From Terriglobia bacterium (GTDB lineage Bacteria > Acidobacteriota > Terriglobia > UBA7540): a stretch of DNA of 8,344 nt. This document shows, one piece after another, positions 1 through 6,008 of the stretch (the first letter of the stretch is position 1; each line of letters opens with the position of its first letter). The DNA is taken from positions 1 to 8,344 of the forward strand of contig JAIQGB010000178.1 of assembly GCA_020072905.1 (NCBI GenBank), written 5' to 3'. The position numbers and the translations under genes were made by a program. The notes beneath the pieces were generated by a model. That model ran no database searches and was not told the origin of the DNA. It was given only the letters and a program-made list of their open reading frames with translations.

Positions 1-148
1 CGTACGCGTCGAGAAATACCGAGCCCTCGACGCTCGGGCCGAGCACGTCAAAGAGCGTCTCGCGCAGTTGCTCCGAGGTGGGACGCAGCTTCCCGCCCTT
101 GAGCGCTTTGATCGTCAGGCTGCGGTATGTGCCGGAGATGATGCGCAT
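1..148 (-). CDS. rsmD: RsmD, 16S rRNA (guanine(966)-N2)-methyltransferase, N-terminal part
   Basis: The minus-strand frame starts at the ATG at 148 and runs off the left edge; 49 codons are visible. The product begins MRIISGTYRSLTIKALKG, followed by KLRPTSEQLRETLFDVL. This is the family signature: an MRIIxGxxR start, then RPTSxxxRETLFxxL. The last visible residues (VFLDAY) are the first strand of the SAM-binding motif, just before the expected AGTGALG-type glycine loop. The enzyme methylates G966 of 16S rRNA using S-adenosylmethionine, acting on 30S particles in the cytoplasm. The family is usually about 180-200 residues, so roughly three quarters lies outside the window. No strong Shine-Dalgarno is seen ahead of the ATG. 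recG lies upstream on the same strand across a palindromic spacer, so cotranscription from recG is possible. I am confident in the family. Confidence 0.9.
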   Translation of the reverse strand, partial: MRIISGTYRSLTIKALKGGKLRPTSEQLRETLFDVLGPSVEGSVFLDAY

Positions 149-154
149 GGCGGA

Positions 155-335
155 ATTGGATCATTGATTCATTGAGTCATTAAGCCTTTGGGCGATCGGA
201 AAGACGAAACTCGAAAATTGAAATTCGAAACTCGCCTGCATGCTCACCGATGTTCGGTTTTCGAGTTTCGATTTTCGAATTTCCGGTTTCCGCCTTCGCT
301 CTTCCAATCACCCAATCGCTCAATCACTCAATGCG
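155..335. repeat. Imperfect palindrome made of 8-base words between recG and rsmD
   Basis: The spacer is not random. From 155 it reads as octamers in register: ATTGGATC, ATTGATTC, ATTGAGTC, ATTAAGCC. From 304 it reads CCAATCAC, CCAATCGC, TCAATCAC, TCAATGCG, which is the same kind of word on the opposite strand. The centre is a hairpin. CGAAACTCG (226-234) pairs perfectly with CGAGTTTCG (262-270) over a 27-base loop. The stem extends outward to 220 and 276 with one mismatch, and then more loosely to about 165 and 331. No T-run follows either arm, so it is not a typical intrinsic terminator. It may affect recG-rsmD readthrough or mRNA ends; that is inference. Confidence 0.7.
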
Positions 336-337
336 CA

Positions 338-2461
338 CTAGGCGACGCTCGCCAATCCATACCGCCGCGGCCAGTGAGCGCGCAGGTAGGTGACGAACGC
401 CTCGAACTCCTGGCGCGAAGCGGGGCGTTCGACGAAATCGCTGGCTTCACGCTTCGCCCAGTCGAGGATTTCCTGGTCGCGCAGCAGGTTGGCGACGCGG
501 AAAGTCGGAATCCCCCACTGCCGCGTGCCGAAAAATTCGCCCGGGCCGCGCAACTTCAGATCGATTTCGGCGATGCGAAAGCCGTCGGTGGTTTCGGTCA
601 TGGTGCGGAGGCGCTCGGAGGCAACATCGGTCAAGGGCTCTTCGGCGAGCAGCAGGCAGGTGGATTTGGCCTTCCCCCTCCCGATGCGGCCCCGAAGCTG
701 GTGCAACTGCGCGAGGCCGAAGCGGTCCGCGTGCTCGATGAGCATTACCGTGGCGTTGGCCACGTCCACGCCGACTTCGACGACGGTGGTCGAAACCAGG
801 ACTTGCACCTCGCCGCGCTTGAAGCGCTGCATCACACCTTCTTTTTCGTCGCTGGGCAGCCGGCCGTGCAGCAAGCCGAGGCGGAATTCCGGAAAGACAT
901 TGCGCGAAAGGTGGTCGTACATGCGCACGGCAGGCTTGAGGTCCAGCTTCCCGCCCTCTTCGATCACCGGATAGACGACATAAGCCTGGCCGCCGCGCCG
1001 CACTTTGTCGCCGATGAACTCGAAGGCCTGGGCGCGGTCGCGCTCGAAGATCTGGCGCGTTTCGATGGGCGTGCGATTGGGCGGCAGCTCGTCGATGACG
1101 GAGAAGTCGAGGTCGCCGTAGAGCGTCAGCGCCAGCGTACGCGGGATGGGCGTGGCGGTCATCACCAGCACATCCGGGGTCGCGCCCTTGCGAATCAGTT
1201 TGAAGCGCTGCATGACGCCGAAGCGGTGCTGCTCATCCACGACCGCCAAGCCGAGGCGCGCGAAGCTGACGTCCTCTTCGATGAGCGCGTGCGTGCCGAC
1301 TACCAGGTGGACTTCGCCCCGGGCAATCCGCCGTTTCAGTTCCGATTTCTCCGCGGCTTTCCGCGCGCTAATCAGCAGATCGACTTCGTAGCGCAGCGGC
1401 GCCAGTAGATCCTTGATGTAAAGGTAGTGCTGCGTGGCCAGGATTTCAGTGGGCGCCATGAGCGCCACCTGGTGACCGTTCTCCATCGCCAGGAGCGCGG
1501 CCTGCACGGCCACGATCGTTTTGCCCGAGCCCACGTCGCCCTGCAGCAAGCGGTTCATGGGGCGCGGCGAGCACATGTCATCGGCAATTTCCTTGAGCAC
1601 CCGCTTCTGCGCCCCGGTGGGATGGAAGGGGAGGATCTGTTTGATGGCCTGGCGGACGCCTTCCGTGACGTGGAACTCAATTCCCGCCGCCGCCTTTGCC
1701 TTGCGACGTTTGAGCGCGAGGCCGGCGCCCACGGCGAAGAATTCCTCGAAGATCACCCGGATTTGCGCGGGCGTTCGGAAACTCGCGACTTCTTCGATAG
1801 GCCGCTCGCCATCGGGGAAGTGGGTCAGACGCAGCGCCGGGCCGCGGTCAACCAACTTGTTGCGCTGCCGCACTGACTCCGGCAGATGGTCAGGAATCTG
1901 CGCCTCGAGCGCAGTGAGGGCGGCGGAAATCAGCCGCCGCAGAACGCGCGTGCCGAGCGTACCCACGGATTCGTAGATCGGCACGACGCGGCCCACTTCC
2001 AGTGATTCGGCTCCCTCTTCCGCCGATTCGGGAAGAATCTCAAACTGAGGCTGAACGATCTGAAGATTCCCGGTGCCGAAAGGATCGCGCTCGACCTTGC
2101 CGTAGAAGAAGACGCGCTGGCCCTGGCGGAAGACCTTGTGCTTCTCGAGGTAGACGGCGTTGAACCACTTGCAGCGCAGCATGCCGCTCAGGTCCGTGGC
2201 GGCGAGGTCATAAATGTAGAGGCCCTTGCGGGTGCGCATCAGCCCGCAGGTGAGGACTTTGGCGAGGACGGTCGTCGTCTGACCGGGCACGAGGTCGCGG
2301 ATGCGGGTGATGCGCGTGCGGTCCTCGTAGCGGAATGGGGTATAGTAGAGGAGATCTTCCACCGTGTGGATGCCACGCGCCGCCAGCAACTCGGATCGCG
2401 CGGGCCCCACACCTTTCAGGTACTTCACCTCCGAGGAGAGCGTCAATAGAGAGTTGGCCAT
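338..2461 (-). CDS. recG: ATP-dependent DNA helicase RecG
   Basis: The 707-residue product has the full RecG layout. The N-terminal helical and wedge (OB-fold) region that grips branched DNA comes first, with YLKGVGP near residue 14. The SF2 motor follows: Walker A GDVGSGKT (308-315), APTEILA (336-342), Walker B DEQHRFG (409-415), TATPIPRTLA (435-444) and the arginine-finger motif QLRGRIGRG (588-596). RecG remodels stalled replication forks and Holliday junctions in the cytoplasm. Length matches the family (about 690-780). I take the ATG at 2461, giving MANSLLTLSS. The frame stays open upstream to 2602, but that stretch has no RecG character and overlaps the promoter and the divergent gene. 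There is no Shine-Dalgarno, and a TATAAT box lies nine bases upstream of the ATG, suggesting a leaderless or nearly leaderless message. rsmD follows on the same strand. The family assignment is secure; the start is well supported. Confidence 0.97.
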   Translation of the reverse strand: MANSLLTLSSEVKYLKGVGPARSELLAARGIHTVEDLLYYTPFRYEDRTRITRIRDLVPGQTTTVLAKVLTCGLMRTRKGLYIYDLAATDLSGMLRCKWFNAVYLEKHKVFRQGQRVFFYGKVERDPFGTGNLQIVQPQFEILPESAEEGAESLEVGRVVPIYESVGTLGTRVLRRLISAALTALEAQIPDHLPESVRQRNKLVDRGPALRLTHFPDGERPIEEVASFRTPAQIRVIFEEFFAVGAGLALKRRKAKAAAGIEFHVTEGVRQAIKQILPFHPTGAQKRVLKEIADDMCSPRPMNRLLQGDVGSGKTIVAVQAALLAMENGHQVALMAPTEILATQHYLYIKDLLAPLRYEVDLLISARKAAEKSELKRRIARGEVHLVVGTHALIEEDVSFARLGLAVVDEQHRFGVMQRFKLIRKGATPDVLVMTATPIPRTLALTLYGDLDFSVIDELPPNRTPIETRQIFERDRAQAFEFIGDKVRRGGQAYVVYPVIEEGGKLDLKPAVRMYDHLSRNVFPEFRLGLLHGRLPSDEKEGVMQRFKRGEVQVLVSTTVVEVGVDVANATVMLIEHADRFGLAQLHQLRGRIGRGKAKSTCLLLAEEPLTDVASERLRTMTETTDGFRIAEIDLKLRGPGEFFGTRQWGIPTFRVANLLRDQEILDWAKREASDFVERPASRQEFEAFVTYLRAHWPRRYGLASVA

Positions 2462-2470
2462 CGGGGTCCC

Positions 2471-2476
2471 ATTATA
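2471..2476 (-). promoter_or_regulatory. -10 box of recG (TATAAT), near-leaderless
   Basis: On the minus strand a perfect TATAAT is followed by GGGACCCCG and then the recG ATG at 2461. A start point about 7 bases below the box would leave only a few untranslated bases, which fits the lack of a Shine-Dalgarno. The expected -35 position (around 2494-2499) overlaps the start of the divergent membrane-protein gene and is a poor match to TTGACA. The box is seen directly; its use is inference. Confidence 0.5.
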
Positions 2477-2497
2477 GCTGTGGAGGACAAGGGAAGC

Positions 2498-2707
2498 ATG
2501 CGCGCCAACGCCGAGCGGTGGCTGAAATCGTTGATTGCCGTGCTCCTCGGCAACGGGCTTTACTTCTCTCTGAGCCCGCACCTTCCGCCCAGCGCCCGGC
2601 ATCAGCCTTTCGCCTTCGACTGGGGCGTGGTAGTGGATTTCTGGTTCTGCCTTTGCGTTTATGGACTCCTGGACCTGGCGAAGTTCCTGAGCAAGCGAAA
2701 ACCGTAG
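2498..2707 (+). CDS. Small two-helix membrane protein, function unknown
   Basis: This 69-residue product begins MRANAERWLKSLIAVLLGNG. A first hydrophobic stretch spans about residues 9-27. A short polar linker rich in proline and histidine follows (about 28-42), then a second hydrophobic stretch at about 43-64 (VVVDFWFCLCVYGLLDL), and a basic tail (KFLSKRKP). It is therefore probably an inner-membrane hairpin protein with both ends inside, by the positive-inside rule. I chose the ATG at 2498 over the GTG at 2480 because GGAGG (2482-2486) and AAGGGA lie upstream of it at workable distances. It is transcribed divergently from recG with only 36 bases between start codons. It is probably monocistronic, given the terminator about 80 bases downstream. 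I do not recognise a named family; the frame, ribosome site and terminator argue that it is real. Confidence 0.7.
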   Translation: MRANAERWLKSLIAVLLGNGLYFSLSPHLPPSARHQPFAFDWGVVVDFWFCLCVYGLLDLAKFLSKRKP

Positions 2708-2789
2708 CGGCTGGCTCGCCGCAGCGGCAAGTCATTAGTCTGGATGGACTTCCACCCTCCAACCGCGCCCTGCCGCGGCGCCAAGACCC

Positions 2790-2818
2790 CCGGGGTGGGG
2801 AGGAGCGCCCCGGCTTTT
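2790..2818 (+). terminator. Intrinsic terminator after the small membrane-protein gene
   Basis: CCGGGG (2790-2795) pairs with CCCCGG (2808-2813) over a 12-base loop and is followed by CTTTT. This is a GC stem with a short U-run, about 80 bases after the stop codon of the gene at 2498-2707. Confidence 0.6.
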
Positions 2819-2842
2819 ATGCCCCTGATAAGAATTTCTTCC

Positions 2843-2871
2843 TTCACAAATGACTCTCCACAGGTTATGCT
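2843..2871 (+). promoter_or_regulatory. Sigma-70-type promoter for the winged-helix/receiver pair
   Basis: TTCACA (2843-2848, five of six bases matching TTGACA) and TATGCT (2866-2871, four of six matching TATAAT) are separated by exactly 17 bases. It lies just after the preceding terminator and is the best promoter candidate for the genes starting at 3111. It predicts a transcript start near 2878 and a leader of about 230 bases. Confidence 0.5.
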
Positions 2872-2877
2872 GAGAAG

Positions 2878-3110
2878 CTGAAGGTCGGTTCATAGCACGG
2901 TTCGCACGCCGTCGAACGTTGGTTCTTTACTCAGTCTCCGAAGTCAACCTCGCCGGAAGCTCATTTCTTCAGACCGGCACAACGACAAGATAGGCTCTCG
3001 GTGGAGGAGATGTATTCTCGTCGTAACCGAGCAGAGGTATTTCCCTTAACAAAGGTGCGCAAGCCTAACCCTTTGGAATCCAAGCGTCGATAGAAAAGGA
3101 GAATTAATCC
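2878..3110 (+). other. Long, hairpin-rich 5' leader ahead of the DUF2582 gene
   Basis: No gene is seen in these 233 bases, but three hairpins are visible. First, GTTCG (2900-2904) pairs with CGAAC (2913-2917). Second, GCCG (2952-2955) plus GAAG (2956-2959) pair with CTTC (2967-2970) and CGGC (2975-2978). Third, CTCGGT (2997-3002) pairs with ACCGAG (3026-3031) and extends by CT/AG past a bulged C. The downstream ribosome site AAGGAG (3096-3101) sits 9 bases before the ATG and is not obviously occluded. I do not recognise a known riboswitch or leader family. The structures are seen; a regulatory role is inference. Confidence 0.4.
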
Positions 3111-3314
3111 ATGGCATTCAAGGCTCAATTGGGTGAAACGGCTGGTGAGATCTACATACTACTCGAAAGCGAGGGGGCACTGACCACAGTCCAGCTCAAG
3201 AAAAAGGTGAACGCCAAGGGCGACATGTTGAGCTACGCCCTCGGCTGGCTGGCGCGCGAAAACAAAATCGAGTTCGTTACCGAAAAGAATGCGTTGAGGG
3301 TGCAACTGAAATAG
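3111..3314 (+). CDS. Winged-helix protein of the DUF2582 type
   Basis: The 67-residue protein starts MAFKAQLGETAGEIYILLES. The pattern matches the small DUF2582 winged-helix family: a GxxAGEIY(W)xxL first helix, a turn with LTTVQLKKKV, then the hallmark YALGWLARENKIEF, and a final strand. Length is normal for the family (about 65-80). Such proteins have a helix-turn-helix fold and are presumed to bind nucleic acid or act as adaptors; no specific target is known to me. The start is fixed by AAGGAG nine bases upstream of the ATG. A receiver-domain gene follows 68 bases downstream on the same strand with no clear terminator between, so the two are probably one transcription unit. The leader upstream is long and structured. 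Confidence 0.85.
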   Translation: MAFKAQLGETAGEIYILLESEGALTTVQLKKKVNAKGDMLSYALGWLARENKIEFVTEKNALRVQLK

Positions 3315-3315
3315 A

Positions 3316-3336
3316 CGGAGAGTTTCCGGCTCTCCG
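3316..3336 (+). other. Perfect hairpin between the winged-helix and receiver genes
   Basis: CGGAGAG (3316-3322) and CTCTCCG (3330-3336) form a perfect 7-bp stem with a 7-base loop, directly after the stop codon at 3314. No U-run follows. It is therefore more likely an mRNA stability or attenuation element within a two-gene message than a full terminator. Confidence 0.5.
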
Positions 3337-3382
3337 CGTGGAGGGGCGGCGGAAGAAGCCTGGGAACGGGAAGGTAGAGAAC

Positions 3383-3850
3383 ATGCCAGAGGAAACCAGG
3401 GCCCTCATGCTGCACAGCCGGCGCGACCCTCTGCGCACGCTGACTCAGGCGCTCGAACGTCAAGGGGTAAAGACCGTTCAGGCCTGCAATTGTGCGGAAG
3501 CCTCGCGCCTCCTCCAGGGCTTCGAGCCGCCCGAGCTACTCTTCACGGACACGAAGCTCCCCGACGGGAACTGGGCAGACGCGATTCGCCTTGCCCAGAA
3601 GGCCGCCGCGCCGGTGAATGTGATCGTCGTATCGCGCCTGGTGGACGTGCGCCTCTACGTCGAAGCGCTGGAGGCCGGGGCTTTCGATTTCATCGCGCCG
3701 CCCTTCGAAGATTCCGAACTCGCTCACGTGGTGCGTTGTGCCGCCGGAAACGCGGAAGCGCGCCGTCAGGCGAAGCTAGGAACCAAGAAAGGTCAGGCGG
3801 AAACTTTCGCCTCAACGGAAAGGCCGCTGTTTCTCTCGTCCAAGGCCTGA
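3383..3850 (+). CDS. Stand-alone receiver-domain protein with degenerate active site
   Basis: The 155-residue product is a CheY-like receiver domain (about residues 5-122) plus a short polar tail, with no output domain. The fold is clear: LLFTDTKLPDG carries the phospho-acceptor position Asp56, VIVVS gives Ser84 at the conserved Thr/Ser, and EAGAFDFIAPPF is the usual end of the domain. Two key sites are altered. The acidic pair after strand 1 is replaced by His11-Ser12 (ALMLHSRRD), and the invariant lysine before PF is Pro106. Normal Mg2+-dependent phosphorylation therefore looks unlikely; it may be a pseudo-receiver that acts by protein contact. The ATG at 3383 is preferred over a GTG at 3338, since the domain begins just after it and AAGG (3371-3374) lies 8 bases upstream. 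It is probably cotranscribed with the winged-helix gene. The fold is certain; the partner is unknown. Confidence 0.88.
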   Translation: MPEETRALMLHSRRDPLRTLTQALERQGVKTVQACNCAEASRLLQGFEPPELLFTDTKLPDGNWADAIRLAQKAAAPVNVIVVSRLVDVRLYVEALEAGAFDFIAPPFEDSELAHVVRCAAGNAEARRQAKLGTKKGQAETFASTERPLFLSSKA

Positions 3851-3888
3851 CCGCTCGATACAGCCCGCAAGGCCGCGCAAGCCTAAAA

Positions 3889-3918
3889 GGCGGGCGCGAT
3901 CCCCCGCCTTCCTTCTTT
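3889..3918. terminator. Bidirectional intrinsic terminator between convergent genes
   Basis: GGCGGG (3889-3894) pairs with CCCGCC (3903-3908). On the plus strand it is followed by a T-rich stretch (3909-3918), and on the minus strand by TTTT (complement of 3885-3888). It lies between the receiver gene (ending 3850) and the convergent rhodanese gene (ending 3940) and can stop transcription from both sides. Confidence 0.75.
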
Positions 3919-3939
3919 CCCCCAGGTTCGCGGCGCCCG

Positions 3940-4803
3940 CTACGCGTGGGTGGCCTTGGCTTCACCCTTCTCGATGGGCGCGTCGACCAGGTTGCCCCAC
4001 TCCGTCCAGCTTCCGTCGTAGTTGCGGACCTTCTCGAAGCCCAGCAAATACTTGAGCACAAACCACGTATGGGAGCTGCGCTCGCCAATGCGGCAATAGG
4101 CGATGGTCTCTTTGTCGGGCCGGACCCCCTGCCCGCCGTAGAGGCTGGCCAGCTCGTCGTAGGACTTGAAGGTGCCGTCGTCGTTCGCCGCCTTGGACCA
4201 CGGAATGCTCGCGGCGCCGGGAATGTGCCCGCCGCGTTGTGCGGTTTCGCTCATGCCCGGAGGCGCGATGACCTTGCCCGTGAACTCATCGGGCGAGCGC
4301 ACGTCCACCAAGTAGCGGTTCTTTTTGTCCAGGGTATCGAAGACGATCTCCCGGCGCGCCCGCACGCTTTCGTCCGGCGCGGTGGCTCTGTAGTTGGTGG
4401 GCGTGACCCTGGGGACGTCGGTCGTGAACGGACGCCCTTCCAGCTCCCACTTTTTCCGCCCACCGTTCATCAGCCGCACATCCTTGTGGCCAAAGTACTT
4501 AAACTGCCACAGCGCGTAGGCGGCAAACCAGTTGTTGTTGTCGCCGTAGAGGACCACGGTCGAATCGTTCGAGATCCCCGACTCGCGAGCCAGCTTTTCG
4601 AACTGCTGTTGGCCGAGCAGATCGCGCCGGACGTTATCCTGCAATTGCGTCTGCCAATTCCAGCCCACGGCGTTCTTGATGTGGCCCTTCGCGTAAGAGC
4701 TGGTGTCGACGTCCACCTCCACCAGCCGAACCTTCGGGTCGTCCGTGTGCTGCGCCACCCAGTCGGTGCTGACCAGTACTTCCGGATGCTTGTAATCGCC
4801 CAT
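3940..4803 (-). CDS. Two-domain rhodanese, thiosulfate sulfurtransferase
   Basis: The 287-residue product has two rhodanese domains. In the N-terminal one (about 5-125) the active-site position is YGDNNNW, with Asp88 where the Cys would be, so it is structural. The C-terminal one (about 150-275) carries AYCRIGERSSHTWFVL with catalytic Cys237 in a CRIGERS loop, then VRNYDGSWTEWGN. This loop is typical of thiosulfate:cyanide sulfurtransferases (EC 2.8.1.1) of the mycobacterial CysA2/SseA type, which move sulfur from thiosulfate to an acceptor through a Cys persulfide. There is no signal peptide, so it should be cytoplasmic. The start at 4803 is supported by an AGGAGGAGGG ribosome site (4815-4824) about 11 bases upstream. 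It is monocistronic, ending at a terminator shared with the convergent receiver gene. I see no clear promoter upstream. The physiological acceptor cannot be told from sequence. Confidence 0.95.
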   Translation of the reverse strand: MGDYKHPEVLVSTDWVAQHTDDPKVRLVEVDVDTSSYAKGHIKNAVGWNWQTQLQDNVRRDLLGQQQFEKLARESGISNDSTVVLYGDNNNWFAAYALWQFKYFGHKDVRLMNGGRKKWELEGRPFTTDVPRVTPTNYRATAPDESVRARREIVFDTLDKKNRYLVDVRSPDEFTGKVIAPPGMSETAQRGGHIPGAASIPWSKAANDDGTFKSYDELASLYGGQGVRPDKETIAYCRIGERSSHTWFVLKYLLGFEKVRNYDGSWTEWGNLVDAPIEKGEAKATHA

Positions 4804-4960
4804 AGCTAACTTTTCCCTCCTCCTAATATTTTCAAAATCAAAGACTTATGAGGGCAGAAAGGAGATCCGTAGGCCCTAGCTACAACAATACAGGCCCGGC
4901 AGAAGCACACCCGAGGGATTCCTAAGCGAGGTTCGAAACACGTTTACAGTATTGCACGTT

Positions 4961-5106
4961 TCGGACATTTTGACAAGGCGCGGTTGGCCCCGTAGAGCCG
5001 GGCTTCAGCCTGGCACCTTATCGTAGAGGCAGGCTACAGCCCGGCACCTTCGGACATTTTGGCAAGGCGCGCTTCCCTCGGTAAGGACGGTGTTCAGCCC
5101 AGCATC
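4961..5106 (+). repeat. REP-like palindromes in a duplicated composite repeat
   Basis: Two layers are visible. A 31-base unit is repeated in exact tandem (4991-5021 and 5022-5052); it begins CGTAGAG and contains the near-palindrome GCCGGGCTTCAGCCTGGC. On a larger scale, 4961-5017 recurs at 5050-5106 at a constant offset of 89 bases. Both copies start with TCGGACATTTTG and CAAGGCGCG, and both end in a GTA...TTCAGCC palindrome; the second copy is more diverged. Similar GTAG...GGGCTTCAGCCC palindromes are, from memory, common intergenic repeats in Acidobacteriota. They are likely non-coding mobile or REP-type sequence. Confidence 0.65.
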
Positions 5107-5532
5107 CGGCGCTGGCGCGGCGGTCGGAGCCTGCGCGGACGCACGAAGCGAACGGGGACTCTTCTTCCGTTGAACGGGAGGGACAAACTGCCCTTGAAGA
5201 GCTCCCCGGTGTCCCCGACTTTCTGTCCAATAAATTGTCGCTGGATTGGACAAAATGCCCACGAGAAATGGAGCGATTTGTCGCTGTCAGAAAACGGCTC
5301 CGTGTGGCAAAAAAGGACAATTTTCCTGCCTACCAGCCCCGATTTTTGGTGCCTGCTCGGCGCGGTCTCTTGGGACGATTCAGTTACTCATATCATAAAA
5401 ACCTGAATAGGTTAAGTTCAATAATAGTTAACAACCTCGGACATTTCTGCTCTGCGCTGATCGAGCTAGAACAAATTGTCACCTCCGCTTCCTTGGAGCT
5501 TGGCGGCTCCCCCCGCCCTTGCCCTGGTTACT
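5107..5532. other. Spacer without a convincing gene
   Basis: Open frames exist here (5059-5406 and 5235-5741 on the plus strand), but neither has protein-like composition or a ribosome site I trust, and both run through repeats. What is visible: an inverted repeat, GGGGACTCTTC (5154-5164) against GAAGAGCTCCCC (5196-5207); the word TTGTCGCTG at 5235 and 5278; GGACAA words at 5181, 5248 and 5315, exactly 67 apart; a further TCGGACATTT at 5437; and an AT-rich patch around 5385-5435. It may be decayed mobile DNA, but no transposase remnant is recognisable. Confidence 0.4.
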
Positions 5533-5637
5533 GTTCACTATTCACTATTCACCATTCACTGGTCCCCGCCCTTCCGCCTCCTGCCTCCTGCTTTTCCGTT
5601 CATCATTCATCGTTCCGCGTTCATCGTTCGCCTCCCC
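5533..5637. repeat. Degenerate heptamer array (STRR-like), 15 units
   Basis: The stretch divides into 15 consecutive 7-base words in register. It begins GTTCACT, ATTCACT, ATTCACC, ATTCACT. It passes through C-rich words (CGCCTCC, TGCCTCC). It then continues CCGTTCA, TCATTCA, TCGTTCC, GCGTTCA, TCGTTCG. The word changes along the array while the spacing of seven holds. It resembles the short tandemly repeated repetitive (STRR) heptamers known from cyanobacteria, although the words differ. It lies upstream of hicB and is non-coding. Confidence 0.65.
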
Positions 5638-5673
5638 CCTCGTCACTGCTCGCCGACCCCTGCCTTTTCGGTG

Positions 5674-5711
5674 TACACTCACAGTTACCTAGGATTCCCA
5701 AATGGAAATCC
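5674..5711 (+). promoter_or_regulatory. Possible hicB promoter box and operator dyad
   Basis: TACACT (5674-5679) is a fair -10 box, though no good -35 stands 17 bases before it. Directly downstream is a 20-base dyad: GGATTCCC (5692-5699), AAAT, GGAAATCC (5704-5711), complementary at seven of eight positions. Toxin-antitoxin operons usually carry such an operator near the start point. This HicB, however, is short and shows no DNA-binding domain, so binding by HicB itself is doubtful. Confidence 0.3.
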
Positions 5712-5768
5712 GGGGCAAGGGCAGGCGCCCACAGTATATGATCGGCGCACCGGGGCTGGAGGAAGCGA

Positions 5769-6008
5769 ATGAAGTTCTACTCATTTCAGATCCTCATCGA
5801 AAAGGAACCGGAGGACGAAGGATATTTCGCTTACACGCCAAACGTCCCGGGCTGTTTCTCGAACGGCAAAACCATCGAAGAAGCGAAGCGCAATATCCGC
5901 CAAGCCATCGAGCAGCATCTGGCCTCGATGCTCGCCCACGCCCAGCCCGTCCCCCAGGATGACCGACTGGTGCACGTCGAGGAACTGACCGTGGCGGTCC
6001 CCGAATGA
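5769..6008 (+). CDS. hicB: HicB-like antitoxin (orphan)
   Basis: The 79-residue protein contains the HicB core in order: strand 1 FQILIEKEPEDEGYFAY, then TPNVPGCFSNGKTIEEA, then helix KRNIRQAIEQHLASM. The GYFAYxPxxPGCxxxGxTxEEAxxN pattern is the family signature of the partly RNase-H-like HicB fold, which blocks the HicA mRNA interferase. The protein stops after that fold and lacks the C-terminal ribbon-helix-helix or HTH part of longer HicBs, so it is unlikely to bind DNA alone. GGAGG (5758-5762) six bases before the ATG fixes the start. No hicA is present upstream. An ATG overlapping the stop codon opens a frame that looks like a HicA start but is cut after a few codons by a heptamer array. 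It may be a solitary antitoxin or a relic of a broken module. Confidence 0.88.
   Translation: MKFYSFQILIEKEPEDEGYFAYTPNVPGCFSNGKTIEEAKRNIRQAIEQHLASMLAHAQPVPQDDRLVHVEELTVAVPE

Noticed and set aside
188..1408. Long plus-strand open frame opposite recG
   Set aside because: It starts in the palindromic spacer and runs antisense to conserved RecG motifs. It is an artefact of high GC, with no domain-like sequence.
2462..2602. N-terminal extension of RecG to 2602
   Set aside because: The extra 47 residues lack RecG character and cross the TATAAT box and the divergent gene; the ATG at 2461 begins the family-like sequence.
4928..4945. GGTTCGAAAC resembling a tRNA T-loop
   Set aside because: The flanking bases do not form a T-stem and no acceptor or anticodon arms can be built around it.
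5181..5330. Regular 67-base spacing as a possible CRISPR array
   Set aside because: Repeats are only about 6-13 imperfect bases, the spacers are far too long, and no cas gene is present.
5059..5741. Two overlapping plus-strand open frames (5059-5406 and 5235-5741)
   Set aside because: They pass through REP-like and heptamer repeats, have low-complexity serine/proline-rich ends and no credible ribosome site.
5702..5962. Frame overlapping hicB that could have been an upstream HicA
   Set aside because: It is out of frame with hicB, overlaps most of it and has no HicA motif.
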